DNA from: Vibrio atypicus
Lineage (GTDB): Bacteria; Pseudomonadota; Gammaproteobacteria; Enterobacterales; Vibrionaceae
DNA length: 64,000 nt
Direction: 5' to 3'
Assembly: GCF_009811315.1 (NCBI RefSeq)
Contig: NZ_BLID01000012.1
Location: 1-64,000, forward strand
Positions 40,760 to 50,137 of the stretch are shown one piece after another. Position numbers and translations under genes: made by a program. Numbering within the stretch: the stretch's first letter is position 1; every line of letters begins with the position of its first letter. The notes beneath the pieces are model-generated. The model was not told the DNA's origin and did not search any database. It saw only the letters and a program-made list of their open reading frames with translations.

Positions 40760-42601
40760 ATGCCTAAATATAGATCAGCCACCACCACTCACGGACGTAA
40801 CATGGCCGGCGCTCGTGCCCTATGGCGTGCTACTGGGGTAAAAGATGACGATTTCGGTAAGCCGATTATCGCGGTTGTAAACTCATTCACTCAATTTGTT
40901 CCAGGCCACGTGCACCTAAAAGATATGGGCCAACTGGTTGCCGGAGAAATTGAAAAAGCAGGCGGTATCGCCAAAGAATTCAACACCATTGCGGTCGATG
41001 ACGGCATCGCTATGGGTCACGGTGGCATGCTTTACTCTCTGCCATCACGTGAATTGATCGCAGACTCGGTAGAGTACATGGTCAATGCACACTGTGCTGA
41101 TGCCATGGTATGTATTTCGAACTGTGACAAAATCACTCCAGGAATGATGATGGCAGCTATGCGCCTTAACATTCCTGTTATTTTTGTCTCTGGCGGTCCA
41201 ATGGAAGCGGGTAAAACTAAGCTTTCAGAGCAAATCATCAAACTGGATCTTGTTGATGCCATGATTCAAGGTGCCGATCCAACGGTTTCTGATGAGCAAA
41301 GTGAGCAAATCGAACGTTCAGCGTGTCCAACTTGTGGCTCATGTTCTGGCATGTTCACCGCCAACTCAATGAACTGTCTGACCGAAGCACTTGGTCTATC
41401 TCAACCAGGTAACGGTTCCATGCTGGCAACACACGCAGACCGCGAGCAACTGTTCATCAATGCAGGTAAACGCATTGTCGATTTGACCAAACGTTACTAC
41501 GAGCAAGATGATGAATCGGCTCTGCCACGTAACATTGCTAACCGTCCAGCGTTTGAAAATGCGATGGCTCTTGATATTGCCATGGGCGGTTCGAGCAACA
41601 CAGTTTTACACCTACTCGCCGCTGCGCAAGAAGGTGAGATTGATTTTGACATGAATGACATTGATGAGATGTCTCGTCGCGTACCACACCTTTGCAAAGT
41701 GGCACCATCGACTCAGAAGTACCACATGGAAGACGTACACCGCGCGGGCGGTGTGATGGCAATTCTGGGTGAACTGGATCGCGCCGGCCTTCTCAACGGT
41801 GACACAAGCACAGTCTTGGGCATGTCGATGAAAGAGCAGCTTGCTCAATACGACATCATGCAAACTGAAGATGAAGCGGTACTTAAGTTCTTCCGCGCTG
41901 GCCCTGCGGGTATCCGCACCACAAAAGCCTTCTCACAAGATTGCCGTTGGGATCGTCTTGATGATGATCGCGTAGAAGGCTGTATTCGCACCAAAGAGAA
42001 TGCCTTTAGCCAAGAAGGTGGCTTAGCGGTACTTTCAGGTAACATCGCTGTAGACGGCTGTATTGTTAAAACAGCTGGTGTGGATGAAGAAAACCTTAAA
42101 TTCCAAGGCCCAGCGATTGTATTTGAAAGCCAAGACACCGCCGTTGATGGCATCTTGGGCGGTAAAGTGAAAGCGGGCGAAGTGGTTGTTATCCGCTACG
42201 AAGGTCCAAAAGGTGGCCCAGGTATGCAAGAGATGCTTTACCCAACCACTTACCTAAAATCTATGGGTCTAGGTAAATCTTGTGCCCTACTGACTGATGG
42301 TCGATTCTCTGGTGGTACATCAGGCCTATCGATTGGTCACGCCTCTCCAGAAGCGGCAAGTGGCGGTACGATTGGTCTGGTTCAAGATGGCGATATTATT
42401 ACCATCGATATCCCAAGCCGCTCTATCACTCTGGATGTGCCGGAAGCAGAATTAGCTGCACGCCGCGCGAAACAAGATGAGCTAGGTTGGAAACCTGCGA
42501 ACCGTCAACGTGAAGTCTCTTTTGCTCTAAAAGCTTACGCAAGTATGGCAACCAGTGCAGACAAAGGTGCGGTGCGAGACAAATCCAAGCTAGAGGACTA
42601 G
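40760..42601 (+). CDS. ilvD: Dihydroxy-acid dehydratase
   Basis: IlvD dehydrates dihydroxy acids to 2-keto acids using an Fe-S cluster. The 613-residue protein has the cluster cysteines in CISNCDKITPG near 119-126 and CPTCGSCSGMFTANSMN near 192-200, and the conserved C-terminal TDGRFSGGTSGLSIGHASPEA. It is the fourth gene of the operon, 12 bp after ilvE. Confidence 0.97.
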   Translation: MPKYRSATTTHGRNMAGARALWRATGVKDDDFGKPIIAVVNSFTQFVPGHVHLKDMGQLVAGEIEKAGGIAKEFNTIAVDDGIAMGHGGMLYSLPSRELIADSVEYMVNAHCADAMVCISNCDKITPGMMMAAMRLNIPVIFVSGGPMEAGKTKLSEQIIKLDLVDAMIQGADPTVSDEQSEQIERSACPTCGSCSGMFTANSMNCLTEALGLSQPGNGSMLATHADREQLFINAGKRIVDLTKRYYEQDDESALPRNIANRPAFENAMALDIAMGGSSNTVLHLLAAAQEGEIDFDMNDIDEMSRRVPHLCKVAPSTQKYHMEDVHRAGGVMAILGELDRAGLLNGDTSTVLGMSMKEQLAQYDIMQTEDEAVLKFFRAGPAGIRTTKAFSQDCRWDRLDDDRVEGCIRTKENAFSQEGGLAVLSGNIAVDGCIVKTAGVDEENLKFQGPAIVFESQDTAVDGILGGKVKAGEVVVIRYEGPKGGPGMQEMLYPTTYLKSMGLGKSCALLTDGRFSGGTSGLSIGHASPEAASGGTIGLVQDGDIITIDIPSRSITLDVPEAELAARRAKQDELGWKPANRQREVSFALKAYASMATSADKGAVRDKSKLED

Positions 42602-42604
42602 CTT

Positions 42605-44152
42605 ATGTCTGACTCTCAACCAGCAAAACAGCTGCTACAAACTGGCGCGGACTACCTGCGCCAGATCTTGCGTGCACCTGTGTATGAAGTGGCGACGGTC
42701 ACGCCACTTCAAGATATGCCTCGACTTGAAGAGCGCATTGGCAACAAAGTGCAAATCAAACGAGAAGATCGCCAACCGGTACATTCGTTTAAGCTGCGCG
42801 GTGCTTACAACATGGTCGCAAGCCTTAGCGAAGCTCAAAAAGCGGCTGGGGTCATTGCAGCCTCAGCGGGCAACCACGCACAAGGCATGGCACTATCTGG
42901 TACTAAACTTGGCATCAAAACCACCATTGTGATGCCAAAAACAACCCCAGACATTAAAGTTGATGCTGTGCGTAGCTTTGGTGGCAATGTGGTCTTGCAC
43001 GGTAGCAACTTTGATGAAGCCAAAGCAGAGGCTGAACGCCTGTCTACAGAACATGGCTATACCTTTGTCCCGCCATTCGATCACCCATTAGTGATCTCGG
43101 GCCAAGGCACAATTGGTATGGAAATGCTGCAGCAAAACGGTCACCTGGACTACATTTTCGTCCCTGTTGGGGGCGGCGGTTTGGCTGCAGGTGTTGCGGT
43201 ACTAGTCAAACAGCTGATGCCAGAGATCAAAGTCATCGCCGTTGAGCCAGAGGATTCAGCTTGCCTAAAAGCCGCTCTTGATGCGGGTGAGCCTGTCGTA
43301 CTGGACCAAGTCAGCATGTTTGCCGATGGGGTTGCCGTTAAGCGTATCGGCGAAGAGACCTTCCGTCTGTGTGAACAGTTTATCGATGGCCATATTTCTG
43401 TCTCAAGCGATGAAATCTGCGCTGCTGTAAAAGATATCTTTGAAGATACCCGCGCAATAGCGGAGCCTTCAGGCGCTCTAGCACTAGCTGGTCTTAAAAA
43501 GTATGCCGAGCAACATCAGTTAAAAGGCAAAAATTTAAGTACAGTATTATCTGGAGCAAACACCAATTTCCACGGTTTACGCTATGTCTCTGAGCGATGT
43601 GAATTGGGTGAAAAACGTGAAGGTCTACTCGCCGTCACTATCCCAGAACGTCAGGGCGCTTTTTTCGAGTTTTGTAACTTGATTGGTGGCCGAGCCGTGA
43701 CAGAGTTTAACTACCGCTACAACGACGATAAATTAGCCAATATCTTTGTCGGTGTTCGTTTACAAGGTGGGCAAGAAGAGCTCGACCACATCATTCACGA
43801 TTTACGTAATGGCGGCTACCCGGTTGTCGACCTATCTGATGATGAAATGGCCAAGCTACACGTTCGTTACATGATTGGTGGTAAACCATCAAAACAGCTC
43901 AAAGAACGCCTCTACAGTTTTGAGTTTCCAGAATACCCTGGGGCTTTGGTTAAGTTCTTAAGCACGCTCGGTACCCATTGGAACATTAGCCTGTTCAACT
44001 ATCGTAATCACGGTGCAGACTATGGCCGAGTTCTATGTGGTTTCGAATTAGATGAGTCGGACTTATCCCAATTCTCTGCGCATCTACGTGAATTGGGTTA
44101 CCAATGTAAGGATGAAACGGACAACCCGTCCTACAAATTCTTCCTATCCTAA
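42605..44152 (+). CDS. ilvA: Biosynthetic L-threonine dehydratase
   Basis: IlvA deaminates threonine to 2-ketobutyrate, the first step to isoleucine. In the 515 residues the PLP-Lys is in HSFKLRGAYNM near 62. SAGNHAQG and the glycine-rich VPVGGGGLAAG loop are present. Two C-terminal ACT-like domains (about 330-405 and 425-515) carry Ile/Val feedback control. It closes the ilvGMEDA operon before a terminator. Confidence 0.97.
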   Translation: MSDSQPAKQLLQTGADYLRQILRAPVYEVATVTPLQDMPRLEERIGNKVQIKREDRQPVHSFKLRGAYNMVASLSEAQKAAGVIAASAGNHAQGMALSGTKLGIKTTIVMPKTTPDIKVDAVRSFGGNVVLHGSNFDEAKAEAERLSTEHGYTFVPPFDHPLVISGQGTIGMEMLQQNGHLDYIFVPVGGGGLAAGVAVLVKQLMPEIKVIAVEPEDSACLKAALDAGEPVVLDQVSMFADGVAVKRIGEETFRLCEQFIDGHISVSSDEICAAVKDIFEDTRAIAEPSGALALAGLKKYAEQHQLKGKNLSTVLSGANTNFHGLRYVSERCELGEKREGLLAVTIPERQGAFFEFCNLIGGRAVTEFNYRYNDDKLANIFVGVRLQGGQEELDHIIHDLRNGGYPVVDLSDDEMAKLHVRYMIGGKPSKQLKERLYSFEFPEYPGALVKFLSTLGTHWNISLFNYRNHGADYGRVLCGFELDESDLSQFSAHLRELGYQCKDETDNPSYKFFLS

Positions 44153-44157
44153 CTACA

Positions 44158-44188
44158 ATAAAGCCAATCATTCGATTGGCTTTATTTT
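44158..44188 (+). terminator. Terminator of ilvGMEDA
   Basis: AAAGCCAATC and GATTGGCTTT form the stem with a 4-nt loop, followed by ATTTT. Confidence 0.9.
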
Positions 44189-44323
44189 CATCACCATCAC
44201 TAAAATAAGCAAAATGCGTGATACGCATAAATATAATGCTAAAGTTTCATTTTAGTCATAACCATTTTAGGTCTACACTCAACTCAGTTTTTAAATTGCT
44301 GCTCTATGTTGTGGAGATCACCT

Positions 44324-45304
44324 ATGTTTAACGCACTGATTCTAAACCAAGAAGACAAACGCACTATCGCTTCAATCGAACAGATCGACGAGGCACAATT
44401 ACCTGAAGGTGACGTCCTAATCGAAGTTGATTACTCATCACTAAACTACAAAGATGGCTTAGCGATTACCGGTAAAGGCAAAATTATCCGCAACTTCCCT
44501 ATGGTGCCAGGTATCGATCTCGCAGGTACCGTAGTGAGTTCAGAAGATGACCGCTACCAAACTGGCGACAAAGTGGTACTGACTGGTTGGGGTGTCGGTG
44601 AAAACCACTGGGGCGGTATGGCACAACGTGCGCGTCTAAAAGCAGATTGGTTAGTGCCTCTACCACAAGGCTTAGACAGTAAAAAAGCCATGATGGTCGG
44701 TACTGCTGGCTTTACTGGCATGCTATGTGTGCAAGCGCTGCTTGATGCGGGTATCAAACCAGAAAATGGTGAAGTACTTGTCACAGGCGCAAGTGGTGGT
44801 GTTGGCTCTGTGGCGGTTACTTTGCTTGCTCAGCTTGGCTACACAGTCGCTGCAGTAACAGGTCGCGTTGAACAAAATGGCCCACTGCTCGAAAAACTTG
44901 GTGCAAGCCGCATCATCGACCGCGTTGAGTTTGAAGAGCCAGCACGTCCGCTAGAGAAACAAATCTGGGCAGGTGCGGTTGACACGGTCGGCAGCAAAGT
45001 TTTGGCAAAAGTTCTCGCTCAAATGGATTACAACAGCGCAGTCGCAGCATGTGGTCTAGCGGGTGGTTTTGATCTGCCAACCACGGTTATGCCATTTATT
45101 CTGCGTAATGTTCGTCTACAAGGTATCGATTCAGTATCGTGCCCAACAGAGAAACGTATCGCAGCATGGGAAAAACTGGTTGAACTACTACCAGACAGCT
45201 ACTTCGAGCAAGCATGTACTGAGGTTGAGCTGGCAGAAGCACCAAAATACGCTGAAGATATCACTAACGGTCAAGTAACAGGCCGCGTAGTTATCAAGCT
45301 TTAA
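44324..45304 (+). CDS. acuI: Acrylyl-CoA reductase AcuI/YhdH family oxidoreductase
   Basis: This 326-residue zinc-free medium-chain dehydrogenase of the YhdH/AcuI subfamily starts MFNALILNQEDKRTIAS after a GGAGATCACC site. SSLNYKDGLAITGKG near 45, GTAGFTGMLCVQALL near 126 and the NADPH loop VTGASGGVGSVAV near 151 are diagnostic. Family members reduce acryloyl-CoA, which is toxic and arises from DMSP breakdown. The gene is monocistronic with its own terminator. Confidence 0.9.
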   Translation: MFNALILNQEDKRTIASIEQIDEAQLPEGDVLIEVDYSSLNYKDGLAITGKGKIIRNFPMVPGIDLAGTVVSSEDDRYQTGDKVVLTGWGVGENHWGGMAQRARLKADWLVPLPQGLDSKKAMMVGTAGFTGMLCVQALLDAGIKPENGEVLVTGASGGVGSVAVTLLAQLGYTVAAVTGRVEQNGPLLEKLGASRIIDRVEFEEPARPLEKQIWAGAVDTVGSKVLAKVLAQMDYNSAVAACGLAGGFDLPTTVMPFILRNVRLQGIDSVSCPTEKRIAAWEKLVELLPDSYFEQACTEVELAEAPKYAEDITNGQVTGRVVIKL

Positions 45305-45315
45305 GCTCGCACAAT

Positions 45316-45353
45316 AAAAAGAGCCAGCACCTATAATGCTGGCTCTTTTTTTA
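45316..45353. terminator. Bidirectional terminator between acuI and lysR
   Basis: AAAAAGAGCCAGCA and TGCTGGCTCTTTTTTT form a strong stem with a short loop between two convergent genes. Confidence 0.92.
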
Positions 45354-45363
45354 TTTAAGCGGT

Positions 45364-46311
45364 TTAGTCCAAACCAATATCTTCAATTCGTTTGGCAATC
45401 AAACGGCTGCACTCTTCCTTTACGATGCCTCTCAACCACTCTTGGGCAGGAGAATGTTCACAGCGCGGATGCCAGATCATCGAATAATCAAACGGCGTAA
45501 ACTGAAATGGTAAAGGCTTAATCACCAAGTCATAACGCTCAGCAACCAGATAAGCTAAATCTGCCGGAACGGTAATAATGATTGGCATGGTATCAACGAT
45601 AGCTAACGCCGCCTCAAGATGATAAGCACGCAGCACCATTTTGCGCTTAGGCTGATCCACCAATGCACCTTCAATCAAGGCTTTGACACCATCACTAATC
45701 GCAATCATTGCATGCGGATAAGTGAGGTAATCCGACAAGCTCATCTCTTGATTGGCTAACGGATGCTGTTTTGAAAGCAAACACAGCACACCTACCCGAC
45801 CTAAAATCTCACTACGCAAAGGCTCAACAGGGCCAATGGGACGACAAATCGCAAGATCAGCATTTTCATAAGTCAGTTGATCGGCCAATCTGTCGTGCTG
45901 CAACGGCAGAAAATTAAACGACACATTCGGCGCTTCTTGATAAATACGCGGTAAGGCAAATGGCAAAATGGTCTGCATCGCATAATCTGTTGTCGCGATA
46001 GAGAAAGTTTGATCGCAGCTTTGTGGATCAAACTCTAATGGAGATAAAAGCTGACGCAAAGATTCTAGAGGCTCGCCCAAAGATCGATCAATTTCGAGCG
46101 CTTTCTCGGTTGGAATCAGATGCTGCCCTTGGCGAGTAAATAAAGGATCACCAAGCATTTCTCGTAAACGGCCAAGTACTCGACTCATTGCCGACTGGCT
46201 CAGATTCAAACGGTTTGCGGCCTTACTGACACTGCACTCTTCAATCAATACTCGCAGTGCCACCAGCAGATTCAAATCACGGCGATAGATATCTTCTAGT
46301 TCCACGTTCAA
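45364..46311 (-). CDS. LysR-family transcriptional regulator
   Basis: This 315-residue LTTR has an N-terminal winged HTH (CSVSKAANRLNLSQSAMSRVLGRLREMLGDPLFTRQ, about 27-62). A periplasmic-binding-like effector domain follows (about 95-305). I cannot tell the effector. It is convergent with acuI, so a local target is not evident; it may regulate itself or the small upstream gene. Confidence 0.9.
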   Translation of the reverse strand: MNVELEDIYRRDLNLLVALRVLIEECSVSKAANRLNLSQSAMSRVLGRLREMLGDPLFTRQGQHLIPTEKALEIDRSLGEPLESLRQLLSPLEFDPQSCDQTFSIATTDYAMQTILPFALPRIYQEAPNVSFNFLPLQHDRLADQLTYENADLAICRPIGPVEPLRSEILGRVGVLCLLSKQHPLANQEMSLSDYLTYPHAMIAISDGVKALIEGALVDQPKRKMVLRAYHLEAALAIVDTMPIIITVPADLAYLVAERYDLVIKPLPFQFTPFDYSMIWHPRCEHSPAQEWLRGIVKEECSRLIAKRIEDIGLD

Positions 46312-46365
46312 TCACTGAATTAATAAGGGAATAAATGGATTGTACCTTTTTCAGGCAAAAAAAAT

Positions 46366-46381
46366 CCCGCTTTTCAGCGGG
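46366..46381 (-). terminator. Terminator after the 62-residue membrane gene
   Basis: CCCGCT and AGCGGG form a stem around a 4-nt loop. Read on the minus strand it is followed by a run of eight T (complement of 46357-46364). It separates the small gene from the LysR gene. Confidence 0.8.
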
Positions 46382-46456
46382 GAAGCCCAAGAAAACTGGG
46401 GATAGTGTCGGAATGTAGTTGAATGTAGTCGCAAGTATGAACAATAGTTGGAAGTG

Positions 46457-46645
46457 CTATTGGCCATCCTCTTGCTCAGATGCGCTCGGCCAGCGATGCA
46501 TCTCGAGCCAAATACCTATCACCGTGGCACCCATACCAAGCAATGGCATAAATGACGATGACTCCGCTGGAGAACGTAAAACCAAAGCACAGAAAGAGAC
46601 AAAGCACAGCACGGAATAGATTGTTAAACGATCTAAAGCTGTCAT
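46457..46645 (-). CDS. Small membrane protein, unknown (62 aa)
   Basis: Two hydrophobic segments (about 7-24 and 31-46) are followed by a polar tail (HRWPSASEQEDGQ). A terminator follows and a long AT-rich upstream region precedes, which supports a real gene. The AGGATCAG ribosome site is acceptable. No family was recognised. Confidence 0.6.
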   Translation of the reverse strand: MTALDRLTIYSVLCFVSFCALVLRSPAESSSFMPLLGMGATVIGIWLEMHRWPSASEQEDGQ

Positions 46646-46784
46646 AGAATTCTGATCCTTGATTTAAATGTTACCAACTTGTTAACTAAGTTAAAACAAA
46701 ATGATCACTTTGCCAAGGGGTTATTGAATATTTTTTCTTCACTAGTATTATCTAGGCCAAATTGAGTTAAACAAAGAAACGACC

Positions 46785-47033
46785 ATGACATTCAACCCAG
46801 AACAGGCAAATCAAACCCTAGAGGCAGAAGGATTACGCTGCCCAGAGCCAGTGATGATGGTCAGGAAGACAATTAGAAACATGCAAGATGGTGAGATTTT
46901 ATTGGTGAAAGCCGATGACCCATCAACCACTCGTGATATTCCAAGTTTTTGTCGCTTTATGGATCATCAACTCATAGGCTCACAAACAGAAGAATTGCCT
47001 TATCAGTATCTGATCAGAAAAGGGCTCAGCTAA
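46785..47033 (+). CDS. tusA: Sulfur carrier protein TusA
   Basis: TusA carries persulfide sulfur from IscS toward tRNA thiolation and other pathways. The 82-residue protein has the signature LRCPEPVMMVRKTIR with the active Cys at about 19, and DDPSTTRDIPSFCRF near 47. The length is normal. It is monocistronic upstream of the OpgC-like gene. Confidence 0.94.
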   Translation: MTFNPEQANQTLEAEGLRCPEPVMMVRKTIRNMQDGEILLVKADDPSTTRDIPSFCRFMDHQLIGSQTEELPYQYLIRKGLS

Positions 47034-47133
47034 ACATTTCAGCATACTCGCACTTTTTTATAACACCGCACAATTAATCAGTTTTTCATTATTTCCTCCC
47101 TTTATGCTGAGCGAAGTTAAGGGAGGAAACTTT

Positions 47134-48249
47134 ATGCAACGCAATCATTCCATCGATGCTATTCGCGGTACGTTATTGCTCATTATGTCCATCAACCATT
47201 TTATTTGGATTACGGTCGGCTGGGCAGACATTCAATACATCACTCTTCAACCTTTTGGCCAAGTCGGTGCAGCTGAAGGTTTTATTTTCATTTCAGGTCT
47301 AATGGTGGGGTTAGTCTACTCAACCTACAACAGCCAAGTGATGCGTCAAAAGCTACATCAACGCGCAAAGCAGCTCTACATATACCACATGTCAGCTATC
47401 GCTGGTCTCCTCGTTGTCGGAGCGTTGTATATCCACTTTGTTCCACCTGTTCACACGTTCTATGACAATGTATTTCCTGGCTTAATGGAGAACAAAGCTC
47501 TCGCATTGGCTGCTAGCGCAACCTTGATTCACAAACCGGCCTACTTCGATATTTTACCCATGTATGTGATTTTCCTTCTGATCGCTCCAATCGTATTAAA
47601 GCAGCTATCAAAAGGACGTATGATTGAAATCTTAGTTGTGAGTTTAATTACGTGGCTGTCGAGTCGGTTTATTAATCTCTCGGAAATGCTTACACCTCTT
47701 TTCCCAGATAGTGAACTCAACACTGGCTATTTCAGCTTACTCGCGTGGCAATTATTATTTGTTATCGGGATCTGTTTAGGCTATCGCGCACAACACCAGC
47801 CCATCAATTGGTTCAAGTATCGTTCAGTGACTGCCTTAGTCGCAATTACAGCATTAGTGATATTCGTGCTTAATCGCAACGTATTAGGTCAGTATGGTAT
47901 CCATCAAGGCACGCTGTATGAGCTAGCGGACAAACCGTTGATAGGCTGGCTACGAGCAGTCAACTTGCTGCTACTGGTATACCTGTTTGCATGGTTACTA
48001 CACCGAAAACCCAACGCACTCGCCTTCAAGCCACTCGCATTGATCGGTCGTAACTCGCTACAAGTATTCACTTGGCATTATTTGGTGATATTTACTTTGG
48101 CTCCGGCAACCCTAGGTTACTTAGACTTTCAACCTAGCCTAACCATTAGTCTAATGATAGTTGCCTGTTCATTATTGATACCTCCTCTTTGGAGAGAGCG
48201 ACGCAAAACCAACAAACTCAGCATCGAAAAAGTCAGACATAGTGGCTAA
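47134..48249 (+). CDS. OpgC-like integral membrane protein
   Basis: The 371-residue protein has about ten membrane helices and the OpgC family start MQRNHSIDAIRGTLLLIMSINHF. FIFISGLMVGLVY is near 55 and the C-terminal GRNSLQVFTWHYLVIF. OpgC succinylates periplasmic glucans, and related acyltransferase-3 proteins modify other envelope glycans. The specific substrate is not determinable. The start follows GGGAGGAAAC; a longer frame begins 30 bp earlier. It is convergent with the AraC gene. Confidence 0.8.
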   Translation: MQRNHSIDAIRGTLLLIMSINHFIWITVGWADIQYITLQPFGQVGAAEGFIFISGLMVGLVYSTYNSQVMRQKLHQRAKQLYIYHMSAIAGLLVVGALYIHFVPPVHTFYDNVFPGLMENKALALAASATLIHKPAYFDILPMYVIFLLIAPIVLKQLSKGRMIEILVVSLITWLSSRFINLSEMLTPLFPDSELNTGYFSLLAWQLLFVIGICLGYRAQHQPINWFKYRSVTALVAITALVIFVLNRNVLGQYGIHQGTLYELADKPLIGWLRAVNLLLLVYLFAWLLHRKPNALAFKPLALIGRNSLQVFTWHYLVIFTLAPATLGYLDFQPSLTISLMIVACSLLIPPLWRERRKTNKLSIEKVRHSG

Positions 48250-48260
48250 ATAACATAAAA

Positions 48261-49613
48261 TCAGCGTTTAATAACCGGGATAAGCAATTCAATATACCAA
48301 ACTTGTCCCGGTTGCTCTTCAGCACAGACAATCCACTCAAGCCCTTTCCTTACAACAAAACCCACCTCATGAAGGTAAGAATAGTAAAGTGAGTCTAAGT
48401 CCTCACCTATTTGAGATAAGCAACCTTGTAGAACACATTTCAAAACCATACCTGATTTGATATGTGTTGAGCCACCCGATTCGATAGTAAAACGACTAAC
48501 TTGATAATCATGATCTGGAGAGTAATCAGAGCTCTGTAACCGACCAATCATTAACTGTTCAGCACCGGCGTTTACTGCAGGTAGAGCGATTTTGAAATGA
48601 TTCAAAACAAACGCCAATCGCTGGCTTTTTTCGACACACACAGCAGGAATTTCGACAGTTTCGATACGCCCTGATAAAGTTTGGTTGCTCAATGGAGAGC
48701 GACTTAAATGTTGAATTGAATCGGGAAGTGAGCTTGCCTTGGAGAAAGGTCGAAGCTCAACCCAAAACAGTAAGTTGCCATTTTCATCCAGTTGCCAAAT
48801 ATAGGGAAGGCGCTTAAGTGTCAATTTGCGAGGTATACAAAAGACCTGATTGAGGTAAACGAACAAGGCTTTAAGCGGAGGGTTATGAGATAAATTAAAT
48901 CGCCACATCTTACGCTGAGATAACTCAATGCGAGCCAAAGGCTGTAATGAGCCTTCCTGCTCTCCATTACACACCGCCAACATTTGGAACTGACCAGAAC
49001 TCACCGAACAATTATTGCGATATTCTAAAGCATAGTAGCGTCGATCTTGATGCTGCCAGCCACTAGTTGCTTCTGCGAACGTTTGCCACATCTGTTCAAC
49101 CTTAAACCCCGTCTCTTTCTCATCAAAAAAAACAGAAGAAAAATTACTGACTACACCGAAGAAGGTATCAGCAGGAAAGGTGACCTCTTCTGGCGGGCAT
49201 GACTGCATCCGTTGAAAAAATGACAGATAGATCGAGTCAATTGGAGGAACACCAAAAAACTTAGCCAATGTCGGATTACGTTTAAAATGCTTAGGTGATA
49301 CGAGAAAATTTTGACGAACCGCTCGATACAGTGCTTCTTGAGATTCAAAACCATGCTCAAGCGCAATATCGAGCACATTGCGTTCAGAGCTTGCAAGAGC
49401 ATCAATCGCAAGAGTAAGTAAACGCAAGCGATAATAGCGCCCAAGTGGGATGCCGGTGTAACGCTTAAACTCATGTTGAAGATGCCAACGACTGACATTT
49501 AAGGTAGTCGCGATTGCGTTGATGTTGAGTTTACACGGTAAACGTGTTTCAACCGTTTCAACAATACGATAAATAAAAGAAAACTGCCGCATAGCTCTAG
49601 TTGTATCAGGCAA
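48261..49613 (-). CDS. AraC-family regulator with long GyrI-like C-terminal part
   Basis: The 450-residue protein has its AraC DNA-binding domain at the N terminus (about 12-115: INAIATTLNVSRWHLQHEFKRYTGIP and VLDIALEHGFESQEALYRAVRQNF). It is followed by what look like two successive GyrI/AraC_E_bind-type effector domains (about 145-300 and 320-450). The second ends with the typical YSYLHEVGFVV...YIELLIPVI. This is the order of Rob/SoxS-like proteins with GyrI tails rather than classic AraC. The ligand is unknown. Confidence 0.82.
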   Translation of the reverse strand: MPDTTRAMRQFSFIYRIVETVETRLPCKLNINAIATTLNVSRWHLQHEFKRYTGIPLGRYYRLRLLTLAIDALASSERNVLDIALEHGFESQEALYRAVRQNFLVSPKHFKRNPTLAKFFGVPPIDSIYLSFFQRMQSCPPEEVTFPADTFFGVVSNFSSVFFDEKETGFKVEQMWQTFAEATSGWQHQDRRYYALEYRNNCSVSSGQFQMLAVCNGEQEGSLQPLARIELSQRKMWRFNLSHNPPLKALFVYLNQVFCIPRKLTLKRLPYIWQLDENGNLLFWVELRPFSKASSLPDSIQHLSRSPLSNQTLSGRIETVEIPAVCVEKSQRLAFVLNHFKIALPAVNAGAEQLMIGRLQSSDYSPDHDYQVSRFTIESGGSTHIKSGMVLKCVLQGCLSQIGEDLDSLYYSYLHEVGFVVRKGLEWIVCAEEQPGQVWYIELLIPVIKR

Positions 49614-49667
49614 TTACAGCTGAGCAATCATGCTGCAAACAGTTTACGTCTCACTTCAAAAATTGCG

Positions 49668-49698
49668 TAAAAAAAAGCAGCCAATGGCTGCTTTTTAC
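49668..49698 (-). terminator. Terminator of the 86-residue gene
   Basis: AAAAGCAGCC and GGCTGCTTTT form a stem with a 3-nt loop and T tract. It lies immediately after the stop of the leftward gene at 49698. Confidence 0.88.
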
Positions 49699-49958
49699 TA
49701 TTCGTCGTATTCTAAGGTGCGGACTTCTGATTGAAGCTTATTGAGCTGCTTTCTCATCGCTCGCATCTCTTCATGCATTGGGATAATGTGCGCGACTCGA
49801 ATCCAGGCCTCAACGGTCAATCCCGTCAAGATAAATGAGCCCGCGACAATCGGTAGCCACATATCCGTGAGTACCATGGCCAACAAGCACAAGGCTAGGC
49901 CAACAGTGAACAAATAACTCTGACTTTTTGGGGTCATCCCCATATAACGTGTAAGCAT
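49698..49958 (-). CDS. Two-helix membrane protein with coiled-coil tail (86 aa)
   Basis: Helices at about 13-28 and 33-50 are followed by a charged amphipathic segment (HEEMRAMRKQLNKLQSEVRTLEYDE) likely to form a short coiled coil. The AGAAG upstream is a fair ribosome site and a clear terminator follows. I recall similar short proteins in other vibrios, without known function. Confidence 0.65.
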   Translation of the reverse strand: MLTRYMGMTPKSQSYLFTVGLALCLLAMVLTDMWLPIVAGSFILTGLTVEAWIRVAHIIPMHEEMRAMRKQLNKLQSEVRTLEYDE

Positions 49959-50137
49959 CTTCTTGCCCTCTCGCTATCATCCACAAGGTTAAATTACCAT
50001 GACAATGATGACACTAATATGTCAACGATCACGTCTTTCACTGAATCCAATTAAAGAGTTTAAAAGCTGAGTTTTTTCCGTAAAAACAAAGGCCCCAACA
50101 TAGAGTTAGAGCCTTGTGTCATTTTATTTTCTAGCGT

